A stretch of 64,000 nucleotides of DNA from Cycas panzhihuaensis. Its lineage: Eukaryota; Cycadophyta. Positions within the stretch are counted from its first letter, which is position 1. The number at the start of each line of letters is the position of its first letter. The DNA is taken from positions 60,643,741-60,707,740 of the forward strand of contig CM041465.1 of the NCBI GenBank assembly GCA_023213395.1, given 5' to 3'. The notes beneath the pieces are model-generated. The model searched no databases. It saw only the letters and a program-made list of their open reading frames with translations, and was not told where the DNA came from. The position numbers were made by a program, and so were the translations under genes. Below are positions 34,164 to 43,998 of the stretch, piece by piece.

Positions 34164-34575
34164 TGTTAGAAAATTCATTAGTACCATTTAAAGATCATGT
34201 GATAAATTATAATTAAGCTCAATAAGTTTAAAATAATGTCATAAATATGAGGTGTAAAATATGAATATAGTATGAAATATGAAATATACAAAAATAAAGT
34301 ATGCCTCATAACACAAGTTAATATATTTATTATTGTATTATGAAAGAAAATATATATAGTTTACCTCATAGATATTAAATAATATTAGAAAATCCTTAAG
34401 ATAACTTATGACAAATATATGAATATATCAGCTCTAAAATTACATATTTTAATGGTGCTCACCAATTAATTTCTACATAAATGTACACCTCTTTATGATG
34501 ACTATGCATAATATTTGAGGGATGATTGGTAGAATAATGATAGATTTATTATTAATTAAGCATTATTCTTTAATA
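34164..34575 (-). repeat. Element E 5' LTR (right side)
   Basis: 412 bp, TGTTAGAAAATTC...CTTTAATA. The minus-strand primer site lies directly to its left at 34151-34163. Confidence 0.85.
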
Positions 34576-34735
34576 GAGAAAGTAATAGAGGGAGAAATTT
34601 GAAAAAGGTAAAGCTTGAAGAATAAAAAAACTAGTGTCAATCCACTTTAACATCTATGGTCTAATTCTAATTATATCACTTGGAGGTTCCAAAGACATCC
34701 TCACCTTCATTAATAAATTCTCTATAAAAGTTTGG
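34576..34735 (+). pseudogene. pol: Element D fragment 2: integrase core start
   Basis: Continues fragment 1 as REKFEKGKAWRIKK-like (with stops), then SIHFNIYGLILIISLGGSKD, DILTFINKFSIKVW. This is the copia block HSDICGPI...SRYFITFIDDFSRKVW with both Asp positions of the block changed to Asn. It ends in the target duplication TTTGG (34731-34735) of element H. Confidence 0.85.
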
Positions 34736-35151
34736 TGTTACATAACTTATCCCACTAAGTTATGTAAACCACTAGTATACGAAGAGCTATCAATAAGTCA
34801 TAAGATAAGGTCAATTATAGAACTTCGTGCATGTGCCGACAAGCTGGCCAATGGTATGTAAGGCCACTACGCCATCTAATAGAATGTAAGACCACTTAGA
34901 ACACCAATAGGATTACATGTAAAAGACCCTCTTTTGTATATATAAGGGTCATAAATTGTAAATGATGGTTATCTTGATGTAACTTTTTATAAAGATTATG
35001 CTGCGGTGCTCTTTATTTTAGTGGTCATTTAGCGCTCTAGTATTCTTATGAAGTTCTTGCTTAATTTATTTGCCCTATTGGATAGAATAACGTAGATGCG
35101 ATTGTGATTTTTCTACTATCTCAAAGAGTGCTAGTGAGAAGAAACGTCCCA
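34736..35151 (+). repeat. Element H 5' LTR
   Basis: 416 bp, TGTTACATAACTTATCCCAC...GAAACGTCCCA. A TATA-like TATATAAG is at about 34938-34945; the 3' LTR has lost it (TCTATGTAAG). Confidence 0.93.
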
Positions 35152-35153
35152 AG

Positions 35154-35165
35154 TGGTATCAGAGC
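35154..35165 (+). other. Element H primer binding site
   Basis: TGGTATCAGAGC two bases after the LTR; initiator-Met tRNA, as in many chromoviruses. Confidence 0.93.
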
Positions 35166-36392
35166 TGCATTACGATCATAGGAAGCTGCTCGGAAGATCA
35201 GAATTTTTTTTCTTGTCATCGAGTACTCTCTCTACCCTAGTAGAGATCGAGGAAAGACCTTTGCTTAGTACTCTCTCCACAGAGATTAAGAAACGGTACC
35301 AAGATAGTCCAAGAGTTAAGAGAAAAGTGGAATTCTTTTTTCCAAGTAATGCCAGTACTTTATCCTTCTGTTTTTCATCCAGTTTTAATTTCATTTATGT
35401 ATTTCAAATTCTACATTGAATTATAACTCAAGGGTAGATAACTCCACTAGGCAGGTACCCTTTCTCCCTCCCACCTCCTTTCCCAAGTAGATAACTCCAC
35501 TGAGCAGCTACCCAAGTAGTCAAGTAGAGACCTTATATTGGGGGTCTTTAAATATCGTAGGGATCTGTCATTCTGGCTAAGCGCATCGTGGCTCTTCTAT
35601 CCTTTGCGTAAATTACTAGAGTTAACACTCCTGAACCAAGCCCTAGACAAAACCTAGCTATGAAAGTGCGTCTCCACGTACCTTCAGGTATATAGGAGGA
35701 TCCCTTTAGGTCCTAATCCCTCCCTAGCATAGGGAACTATTAACCACTGAAGTCTTGTAGTGCAGTGATTAGCAGTTAGCGCCACGAAGCTACCTGCCCT
35801 AAACTTCTACAATTTATTGGCAGGCTTATAAGACCAAGCACACCTTGTCTAGTGGTTGGAAGGATACTTTAGTATACACATTCTAGGTTCAGATTACAAA
35901 TCACTTCACATTTAAAAAAAGGAAGTTCCTCCCATTACCTAAACTTAGAACCTCTCAATGCAATCAGACTCACTACAAAAAAAAAAAAAAAACAACTCCA
36001 TTTAGTTTAGTAAGAAAATTTATCCTTACAACTATACACCTTATTTTGATTAGCACATCATACTAGTCAGTTTGCACTAGGTTGGTACATACTGGAAATT
36101 TTCACTTTTTTTAGTACCTGGTCACTGGTGGGTCTCACCACCCCCAACCCCCCTACAGTTCATATACCGCATTTGAAAAAGATTTTTGCACTTGTTTGAG
36201 AGAACCTGATATCTTGTTTATGTAAATTCCTTTAGGGTCAATAAGCTATAGACACCCCACAATCTCCCTATTTGCCCCCTTCTCTTTCCCTTAACAACTC
36301 CCTTTTTCTTACATCCTGTTCTTTCTTGATCTTTCCCACTTCATTCATTCCCCCTCTTTCTACTTATTCCTACCCGTTTACTCCCTTTCTCC
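35166..36392 (+). other. Element H leader with possible SINE
   Basis: 1.2-kb leader. 35180-35340 has a loosely repeated GTACTCTCTC block and an 88-codon open frame (35153-35419) with no domain. 35430-35520 carries two copies of AGATAACTCCACT. The SINE-like segment 35838-35992 is listed separately. 36240-36390 is C/T-rich and runs into the gag ATG. Confidence 0.6.
35838..35992 (+). mobile_element. tRNA-headed SINE-like segment with poly(A)
   Basis: GTCTAGTGGTTGGAAGGATACT (from 35847) resembles the 5' half of tRNA-Glu/Gly with its A box. GGTTCAGATTA at 35886-35896 is a fair B box about 40 bases on, and the segment ends in an 18-A run (35975-35992). Head, body and poly(A) are what a plant SINE shows. 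No convincing target duplication was found, so it may instead be a chance tRNA-like stretch. Confidence 0.4.
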
Positions 36393-37300
36393 ATGGCTCC
36401 TCAAAGCAATAGTGACAAGATCTTAGTACTTGATACCCAAGTCACCAATATTTAGGAAAAAATTAAGGAAGATTTTGACCACATGTATGAGGAGGTTAAA
36501 AATGAAGTAGCTACCATATGGATGAAATTTAACATAAAATTGTTAAACCTAGCATCCCATGATGATGTCCAACAGGTACTTCTGAAGTTGAATAACTTTT
36601 CTCCTCTACTACCAGCTAGCCCTACATAACAACAAACTATGCCTTTACCTCCACGCGAGCAACAACTATTTCATCATAAGATTAACATACCCATATTTGA
36701 TCTAAATCTTAACAAGGACAATGCATAAAGTTGGATTAGTAAACTAGAGTCCTACTTTACACTCAACCTAATGTCAGTAAATGAACAACTTACATTTGCT
36801 TCCATCCACTTAGATGGGAAGGCACATCATTAGTTCTAATGGTAGAAGCAGGAGTACCCTTCTAGCCTGTCTTAGGCATACTTCTCTACCTGTTTTTTCG
36901 AGCAATATGAAGATACTTGGAACCAATATTCTTTTACACAAATGACATGGTTGAAGTAAGTATCCTTTATCAAAGCGTACACTAATGAGTTCTAATCTTT
37001 ACACAATCAGGTTGATCAATAACTTGATAACTAGATAGAGATAGATACGCATGTGTCTGAGCTTAAAGAACGTATCCAAATGCACCTGAAGACAATCTCC
37101 CTATTTACTCTAAAAGATGCAATTAATATGGCTAAAGCAATAAAAGCAAAGTTTATCATAGAAAGGCCTCCTCCATTCAAATGGGACTCCACTTGGATTT
37201 CATAATCTCGATAAGCTGATACTGCTTGGTCCCAAAGACCACGTCCAATTGACTACCAATGATCATGTCCATAACTAGAGGACACCCCATCTATATCTCT
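36393..37300 (+). pseudogene. gag: Element H gag
   Basis: ATG at 36393 opens MAPQSNSDKILVLDTQVTNI, followed by EKIKEDFDHMYEEVKNEVAT, a coiled-coil-like N-terminus. The capsid part has INIPIFDLNLNKDNA, SWISKLESYFTLNLMSVNEQ and LTFASIHLDGKAHH, the Ty3 Gag pattern around the aromatic-Leu-x-Gly-x-A block. ERIQMHLKTISLFTLKDAIN belongs to the capsid end. No zinc knuckle is visible. At least seven in-frame stops, several where Gln or Trp is expected. Confidence 0.85.
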
Positions 37301-37379
37301 CGAGCAGTGCATTGAGGAACCATCTTCGAAGTCCATATACATCACTCTAGCAGGGGCACAACATCATCAAGAAGTCAGT

Positions 37380-38000
37380 CTATATATGCAATGTTATGAG
37401 AAATGGACCTTTGGTCACAGTAGAATCTACAAAGCCAGGAAGATGGTCTTCACAATTGAACCAGACTTATCTTTGGAAGATGATCCTAAGACTAAGCCCA
37501 GGTATGATGATGAATCCCAAGACCACCCTACTGATGAGTTGCCACCAAACCCTAAACCTAAAGTTTCCTTATCCGCTGTTACCTCCACTGCATGTCCTGA
37601 ACCACTTCGAGTCAAAGGAATACTTTAGAAAACCCCAATCACCATTTTGATTGATGTTGGTGTGTCACTAAATTTTATCGATATCTCCATTGCTTAATAG
37701 TTGAATATTTACATAGAACATAAAACATGCTTTACTTACTCCTTACCTGGTCATCACACCCTTCATTATGCTGGAACAATAAAAAACCTCACGATCCATA
37801 TTAGCTCATATAACCTTGTCTCTGATTTTTATGCCCTATCCATAGGTGGGTCAGATGCAATTCTTGGTGTACAATGGCTCCAGACTCTAAGAACTTATAG
37901 CACTAATAACTCACCTATGACCCCATTCATTATGCTTAAAGGTCAAATGGGCCGCTCTCATAAACTTTGTGGGATGTAAGCCCCCCCAAACAAAGTCATC
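37380..38000 (+). pseudogene. pol: Element H protease
   Basis: ITILIDVGVSLNFIDISIA corresponds to the retropepsin block LIDSGSTHNFID. The catalytic Asp (37653-37655) stays but the next residue is Val (GTT, 37656-37658), so the active-site DS/TG is lost. FYALSIGGSDAILGVQWLQT at about 37830-37890 is the second conserved block (ILGMDWL-like). The open frame 37701-37979 covers this half. Confidence 0.85.
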
Positions 38001-38099
38001 TCACCCACCTGAATGCACTGACAACTCAACAATAACATAGGATATATCGTTCATCTTAACCATATCCAAGCCCCTTCGGGTATTCACCATGATATCTAG

Positions 38100-39400
38100 C
38101 AAGTATTAGATCGATACCAATCTGTATTTTCTCCATTACCTGCCAACCCATTGCTCGATCGAGGTTGTTACTATACTATTGAGTTACAAAGTTTACATGA
38201 CCTGATTAGCCTTTGACCATATAGGAACTCCTATTTCCAAAAAAATGAAATAAAAAAAATCACGAGGGAATTATTGGACATGGGTATCATCCAACTTAGT
38301 AAAAGCCCATATGCGACACCTATTATTTTAGTTCGTAAAAATGATGGCTCTTTTTGACTTTGCATTGACTATCGTCCACTCAATAAAATCACCATAAAAA
38401 ATAAGTTTCCTATGCTACAAATCGATGACATGTTAGATGAAATCCATGGTGCTGCAATTTTCACCAAATTTAATTTACAGTCAGGATATTACCAAATCCC
38501 TATCTTGCTAGAGGATTAACATAAAATGACTTTCCGAATCCTCCATGGCTACTTTAAGTTCCAGGTCATGCCCTTTAGCCTATGTAATGCCCCATCCACC
38601 TTTCAAGTTCTCATGAACAAGATCTTTTCTCCATACCTACAAAATTTTGTCATCGTCTTCTTTGACAATATTTTTATCTATAGCTCAAACATGCCTGCTC
38701 ACATCCCATATCTAGAAACAATCTTTCAAATCCTAGCTAAGAATAAATTGTATGCTAAACTCTCCAAATGTGAGTTTAGGAAATCTGAACTACAATACCT
38801 TGGTTATATTATATCCTTTGTAAGGGTTTGGGTGGATCTTAATAGAATGTCTGTTATCACTAATTGGCCAACCCCAAAAACCCTAACCCAATTGTGGGCT
38901 TTCCTAGGACTTACCAGATTCTATCATCGATTCATTCGAAATTATGCCACACTAAGCACCTCCTTAACCCACTTACTTCGGAAGGATTCCTTTCAATGGT
39001 CCCTCGCAGCTAATGAGGCCTTCCTCTATCTAAAGGAGGTCATGATAACCACCCCAGTTTTGGCCTCTCATAAATTTTCTTGGCCTTTCCAATTAGAATA
39101 TGATGCCTCCAAGTTTGAATTGGGTGTAGTCTTAATGCAGGACTTCCACCCCATTGCCTTCGAAAGTTATAAACTCAAAGATTATAAGTGTAGACTATCT
39201 ACTTATCAAAAAGAAATGTGGGCCATCCTCCATGCTATTGATAAATGGTGATAGTATTTACTTAGTTCCAAATTTACTATCCTTACTGATCATCATAACC
39301 TTCACTGCTTATTAGATTAACCAGCCCTCTTGGAAGAGCAAGCTAAATGGGTCGACCGCCTCTAAGTTTTTGATTTTACAATCACATATGAAAAGGGGAA
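38100..39400 (+). pseudogene. pol: Element H reverse transcriptase and RNase H
   Basis: RT has ELLDMGIIQLSKSPYATPII, DYRPLNKITIKNKFPM, IDDMLDEIHGAAIFTKFNLQ (relatives have SKLDL), SGYYQIPI, and GYFKFQVMPFSLCNAPSTFQ. The catalytic box reads VFFDNIFIY: the second Asp of FxDD is Asn (38667-38669), a single G-to-A change. The intact frame 38526-39251 (241 codons) spans palm, connection (NWPTPKTLTQLWAFLGLTRF) and the start of RNase H (WPFQLEYDASKFELGVVLMQ). YEKGKDNIMEDTLSR-like sequence near 39395-39425 closes RNase H. Confidence 0.93.
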
Positions 39401-39639
39401 AGATAACATTATGGAAGATACTCTCTCGAGGCTACCTTCACCTACACTTGATGATAATACCGGTCCCACTGAGGATGCCATAATTTATGCCATTTCTTCT
39501 CCACAACCGACATGGATATAGGATTTAGCCATGGCTAACCAAACCTAACCTGATTTCACACATTACACTGATAAGGTCCATGCTCATAAGGATTAGTCGA
39601 TCTATAATAATATTCTCTTATACCAAAATTGCATATTCG

Positions 39640-40936
39640 TACACCCCCACTCATCTTTTATCCCACAAATTTTATTAGAATATCATTCTTCCCCTCTTGA
39701 TGGTCATTATGGTTTTGATAAAACTTACCATCGGATACATTTTGATTTTTTTTGGCCAGAAATGAAATCTACCATCCTTACCTTTGTCTTGGAATATGAC
39801 ACATGCTAGCGTAATAAAGCTAATACAAAACCTAAACCAGGCCTCTTTCAACCATTGTACATCCCACAAGATAAATGGCAAGATATTGCCATGGACTTTA
39901 TAACGAGCTTACCACTATCTGCCATATCTGACTCCATTTTAGTAGTCATAGATAGGTTTACAAAATATGCCTACTTCTTACCTGTCCACACAACCTATAA
40001 AGCTGCATGTATCACTAATATTTACATCTAGATAATATTTTGTTTGCATGGTTTACCATCCACTATCGTCTGTGATCGCGACCCTAAATTCACTAGTTGC
40101 TTCTGGTAGGAGCTATTCTGTGTATTAGGAACATCATTCAACATAAGTTTATATACCATCTATAGACCAATGGTTAATCTAAGGTCCTTAACAAAACTCT
40201 AGAGACCTACTTACGTTGCTTTGCATTTGACTAACAGTCTAAATAGACATCATGGCTAGCCCTGGCTGAGTATTGGTACAACTCATGACACCATTTAGCC
40301 ATTAGAATATCCCAATTTTTGGCTCTCTATGGGTATCCCCTATCATCCCACCATACCTTGGCTACCAGCCTTCGCACATCAGCAGTACAACAAAAACTAC
40401 AACATATGGACCAAATTCTCCATACCTTTGAACAAAACCTATCCATGGCCCAGAATCGAATGAAACAATTAGTAGACCGCCATCGCTCAGATCACTCCTT
40501 CAATATTGGTGATCTTGTATTCCTTCATCTCCAACCTTATAAGAAATAACCCCTTCACCATCATAAGAACCACAAACTTAGCCCTCGATTTTATGGCTCC
40601 TATAAAGTCCTTAAACATGTTGGTGAAGTTGCATATATTGTCGACCTTCCCCCCACCATAAACATGTATAATGTTTTCTATGTCTCCTATCTTCGGAAGT
40701 GTCTAACTAAAACCCATATTCCCCAGATAACCCTTCTAATTCTAGATGAAGAATAAACCTTGTCTATACCTCTATAATGTATACTAGCTACTAGATAACA
40801 TTATCTCCGTAATCGATCTATTTTAGAATATTTGATATAATGGATAGGCTACAACTCTGACGAAGTAACTTGGGAGTCTAATGATTTCATCAAAAAACAC
40901 CCGCATCTCACATGCTTCGAGCACTCAACATTTTAG
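39640..40936 (+). pseudogene. pol: Element H integrase with chromodomain
   Basis: The His/Cys N-terminal block is around 39690-39820 (HSSPLDGHYGFDKTYHRI; the final Cys pair is partly lost). The core has [15 protein letters not shown] (first Asp), [15 protein letters not shown], and CDRDPKFTSCFW (second Asp). PWPRI and the GDLVFLHLQPYKK block follow (about 40319-40549). The chromodomain is separate below. The final stop is at 40934-40936, next to the polypurine tract. Stops are scattered throughout. Confidence 0.9.
40781..40909 (+). pseudogene. Element H chromodomain
   Basis: One frame reads ILATR, stop, HYLRNRSILEYLI, stop, WIGYNSDEVTWESNDFIKKH. This is the chromoviral block that follows integrase: the EYL-W-GY-TWE skeleton is intact and both stops (TAA at 40796-40798 and 40838-40840) stand where relatives have Gln codons, so each is one C-to-T step away. 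Chromodomains of this class bind histone marks and steer integration to heterochromatin. Confidence 0.88.
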
Positions 40937-40947
40937 GGGAGGGGACC
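40935..40947 (+). other. Element H polypurine tract
   Basis: AGGGGAGGGGACC immediately before the 3' LTR. Confidence 0.88.
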
Positions 40948-41363
40948 TATTACATAACTTATCCCACTAAGTTATGTAAACTACTAGTGTATGAAGAGTT
41001 GTCAGTAGGTTATAAGATAAGGTTAATTATGGAACTTTGTGCATGTATCGACAAGCTGGCCAACGATATGCAAGGCCATTATGTCGTCTAATAGAATGTA
41101 AGGCCACTTAGGCCATCAATAGGATTACGTATAAAAGACCCTCATTTGTCTATGTAAGGGTCATAAATTATAAATGATGGTTATCTTGATATAGTTTTTT
41201 ATAAAGATTATGCTGCGGTACTCTCTATTTTGGTGATCATTTAGTGCTCTAATATTCTTGTGAAGTTCTTGGTTAATTTGTTTGCCCTATTAGATAGAAC
41301 GATGTGGTTGTGATTGTCATTCTTCTGCTATCTCAAAGAGTGTTGGTGAGAAGAAACATCCTA
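40948..41363 (+). repeat. Element H 3' LTR
   Basis: 416 bp, same length as the 5' LTR. Both terminal dinucleotides have mutated to TA. Confidence 0.93.
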
Positions 41364-41715
41364 TTTGGTTTGACTATATAAAGGAGATACCCTAAACTTT
41401 CAATGTTTTTAGGGATTTTAAGGAGAGTAAAAAGTGAATGTGGTTAGAGGTTGAAAATGCTTAAATCAGACAATGGTGGATAATACTCTAAAACATTTAA
41501 GAAATATTATAAGAATCATAGTATCCAAAAATAATTCACAATAATATATACACCATAATAGAATGGAGTTGTAAAAAGAAGGAACATGATTATGGTAGAA
41601 GAGGGCAAGTCTATGATGAAAGAGAAAAAAATGTCAAAATCCTTGGGGTAGATGCGATGTATATAATAGTTTATTTAACAAATAGAAGTTCCACGAAGAT
41701 AGTACAAAATTATTG
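41364..41715 (+). pseudogene. pol: Element D fragment 3: rest of integrase core
   Basis: After the right TTTGG the integrase goes on: FRDFKESKK-like, then in a second frame blocks equivalent to LKSDNGG and YTPQ-NGVV-R-N. SMMKEKKMSKSLWGRC-like and a worn NRSSTK region follow. Homology fades at about 41715, so the rest of D, including RT, is missing here. Confidence 0.8.
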
Positions 41716-43492
41716 ATGTAGAGCTTATGTTAATTTCTTAAGTCTTAAGGGGTGTCTTTATCCTTTTGATATTATTTTAGAACATTATAATACCCCTTTA
41801 TTTGTGTGATCATTACTAATTGTCATTTCAATATCTAATTTAGTTAATTAAGAAGGTGGTTTAAGGGTTTCATTGGTTTATTTTCCAATGAATTAAATGA
41901 ACCTTCTCACCTCCCATCCCACATTAACCATATATAAATATGCCTTAGATTATTAATAAGAATTTGGCTTTTGATTAGATATTGGATGGTGGTTATTCTT
42001 CTTTTCTCTTGTCTTTTTATTTTATCTCTTTGTATCTCTTCTTAATTTCTTTGCACATAAGAGAGTTTTAGTTGTAGGGTAGTGCATGTAGAATGTGAAA
42101 ATGAAGGATAGTTACTCAAGGACAAAGCAAGAAGAGGGGGGATCATTACTAAATCGAGCGATCTCTAGTATGCATACAAACTTTCTCATATAATATAGGA
42201 TAAAAACATTAAATATTTTCTAGCCCATCTTTCTAATACTTGTATTCCTTGCCTATTAGCATATTTGTGTCACCCACATATTAGCAAGGTGTGTGGCTCA
42301 TTTACTTACAAGAAAATCATTCATTGTTGAAGCTTAATTTGTCCCTTTATAGAGGATTCACACGTCATATTTACATGCTCCATAGTTATTATTTTAGTGT
42401 TATTAATTGGCCCCATAATCAAAATCCTGCTTATTTATTATTCATGCTATATTTTATTTCATGTTGATGTTTAATCTATCTTCATTCCATGCTTCAAGTT
42501 GGGTATTTAATTTGAGTTATTTGGTTCCCATCATTAATGTTTTATCTCAAGTTAAGGCATGTTAAAATCCCTTACTTTTATGCTCAACATCATTCCTAAC
42601 TATAAGCAATAATTCTATTAGTGATTAGCATTCATTTTTATACATCACCAATTAATCGAACTTGTTGATTATAGCCTATAATTAGTTGCTCTTCATACAT
42701 CTATTATATTGACTCATGAAATCTTTTATCACTTAGTTAAACCATAAAGAACACATATATTTATATTAAATTATGATGTTTCTATCCCTAATTTATGTCT
42801 ATTAATGAGTTATTGGTCTATACATCTCCATGATTAGTTCATTAGTTTTCATGTCATTTAGGGTGCCAAATTGTGGACATTTGAAAAAGATGTTTCCTCT
42901 GAACTCAATCACGTAACACAAAACCTACCAATTAATTTGTTCTTTAGATCAAAATATTCACCTATGATTATGAAATGATCAAGTTGTTGTCCAACCATGT
43001 TCGTGAATAACATTTCTCTTTAGCTAATCTTTTATACATTATAAATAAACAATGCATTTCTCATACATTATATTTGGACATTATCTGTTATATTGACTAA
43101 ATGAATTCTATGTATGCCATAATTCATGCCCAAATTAAAATATCAAGCTTTTCACCAGATCTTCATCAATGAACTAGCAGAATAGGTGCTTAATTGACCT
43201 ACACAACCATTTCTTTTGAGCTCTTAGATGCCCATGGAAATGCATAAAAGTCACCATAAAATTCACCTAATTTATTTGATGTCATTGCTTGTATTATCTT
43301 CTGCCCTTTGTAGAATATAAATGTCTAAATATGTAGTAATATTCTCTTAAAATGTTAAATGCCTTAAAAATTATAACATATAAATATACTTTTCATGTAG
43401 TGAGAAGTGGTATTTTCTTGGGTTTAAACTAGATGCCCAATTACCTTTTTTGGAGATTTAAATTATGCTTATTATGATGTAATATAATGATT

Positions 43493-43495
<3 letters not shown>
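41716..43495. other. Unassigned sequence between D and I
   Basis: No domain found. 41920-42060 has a TATA-like CATATATAAATATGCC followed by a T-rich tract, as in LTRs, but no partner copy was seen. The rest is AT-rich with short frames only. Confidence 0.45.

Positions 43496-43557
<62 letters not shown>
43496..43557. repeat. (TA)n microsatellite, about 31 units
   Basis: Uninterrupted TA dinucleotides for about 62 bases. Could extrude as a cruciform; length is likely to vary among individuals. Confidence 0.95.
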
Positions 43558-43559
<2 letters not shown>

Positions 43560-43672
43560 TTACACAATGTTTAAATGTTTATGTATTTGGTTTAGGTTTT
43601 TGATGAGTGTGTGTAGAGTGATCGATTAGAAGGGCAAGGGTAGAGGGTGGTAATTAATAGATAGGTAAAGCA

Positions 43673-43984
43673 TGGAAGAGGTTAATGTATCAAGGTCATT
43701 TGTGTAGATTAATTATATGACTTTAGGATATATTGATTAGCATTAGTCTCTTAATGAAATACACTTTATGTGCATTTAGATGTAATTTCATATTCATGTC
43801 ATTAGACGAGAAAATCCTAACCCTAATTCTCACCCTCAATAATAAAAGGCAAAATCTCAAGGAGGCAGTCATTATTCATTCTCACCTCCAAGCTTACTCT
43901 CATATCTTGTTTCATGTCTTTTTTATTCTCTATTGCTATTATATGTATGTGAGTTATTTATTCCCTGGATCTATCCTTCTTGCA
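43673..43984 (+). repeat. Element I 5' LTR
   Basis: 312 bp, TGGAAGAGGTTAATG...CCTTCTTGCA. Confidence 0.93.
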
Positions 43985-43986
43985 TG

Positions 43987-43998
43987 TGGTATCAGAGC
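43987..43998 (+). other. Element I primer binding site
   Basis: TGGTATCAGAGC, two bases after the LTR. Confidence 0.94.

Larger units (their letters stand above)
22771..34575 (-). mobile_element. Element E: LTR element without recognisable polymerase, minus strand
   Basis: Right LTR 34164-34575 (412 bp). The left LTR is 22771-23008 plus 27692-27879, split by element F. Flanks are GGGAA (22766-22770) and GAGAA (34576-34580), a 4 of 5 target duplication. Removing the element restores the element D frame (IMGK, then REKFEKGKA). The primer site is on the minus strand at 34163-34151 (TGGTATTAGATTC); the polypurine tract is the complement of CTTTTCCAT at 27880-27888. Once F and G are taken out, the internal part is about 2.6 kb and I recognise no gag, RT or integrase in it. 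Probably a non-autonomous element. Confidence 0.85.
34736..41363 (+). mobile_element. Element H: Ty3/gypsy chromovirus
   Basis: 6628 bp with 416-bp LTRs at 34736-35151 and 40948-41363 and the exact target duplication TTTGG (34731-34735, 41364-41368). The order is gag, protease, RT, RNase H, integrase (gypsy order), and a chromodomain ends the integrase, which defines a chromovirus. The LTRs differ at around one position in ten by eye, mostly transitions, and the coding region is full of in-frame stops. The right LTR starts TA instead of TG and ends TA instead of CA. Confidence 0.95.

Noticed and set aside
35847-35900. tRNA gene
   Set aside because: A- and B-box-like sequences are present, but the stretch does not fold into a cloverleaf with an anticodon stem that I can see; a SINE head is more likely.
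36393-40936. Programmed stop readthrough in element H
   Set aside because: Too many stops, at Gln/Trp sites and inside every domain, together with lost catalytic residues, indicate decay.
41920-42070. Solo LTR or promoter with CATATATAAATATGCC
   Set aside because: TATA-like only; no TG...CA limits, target duplication or second copy seen.
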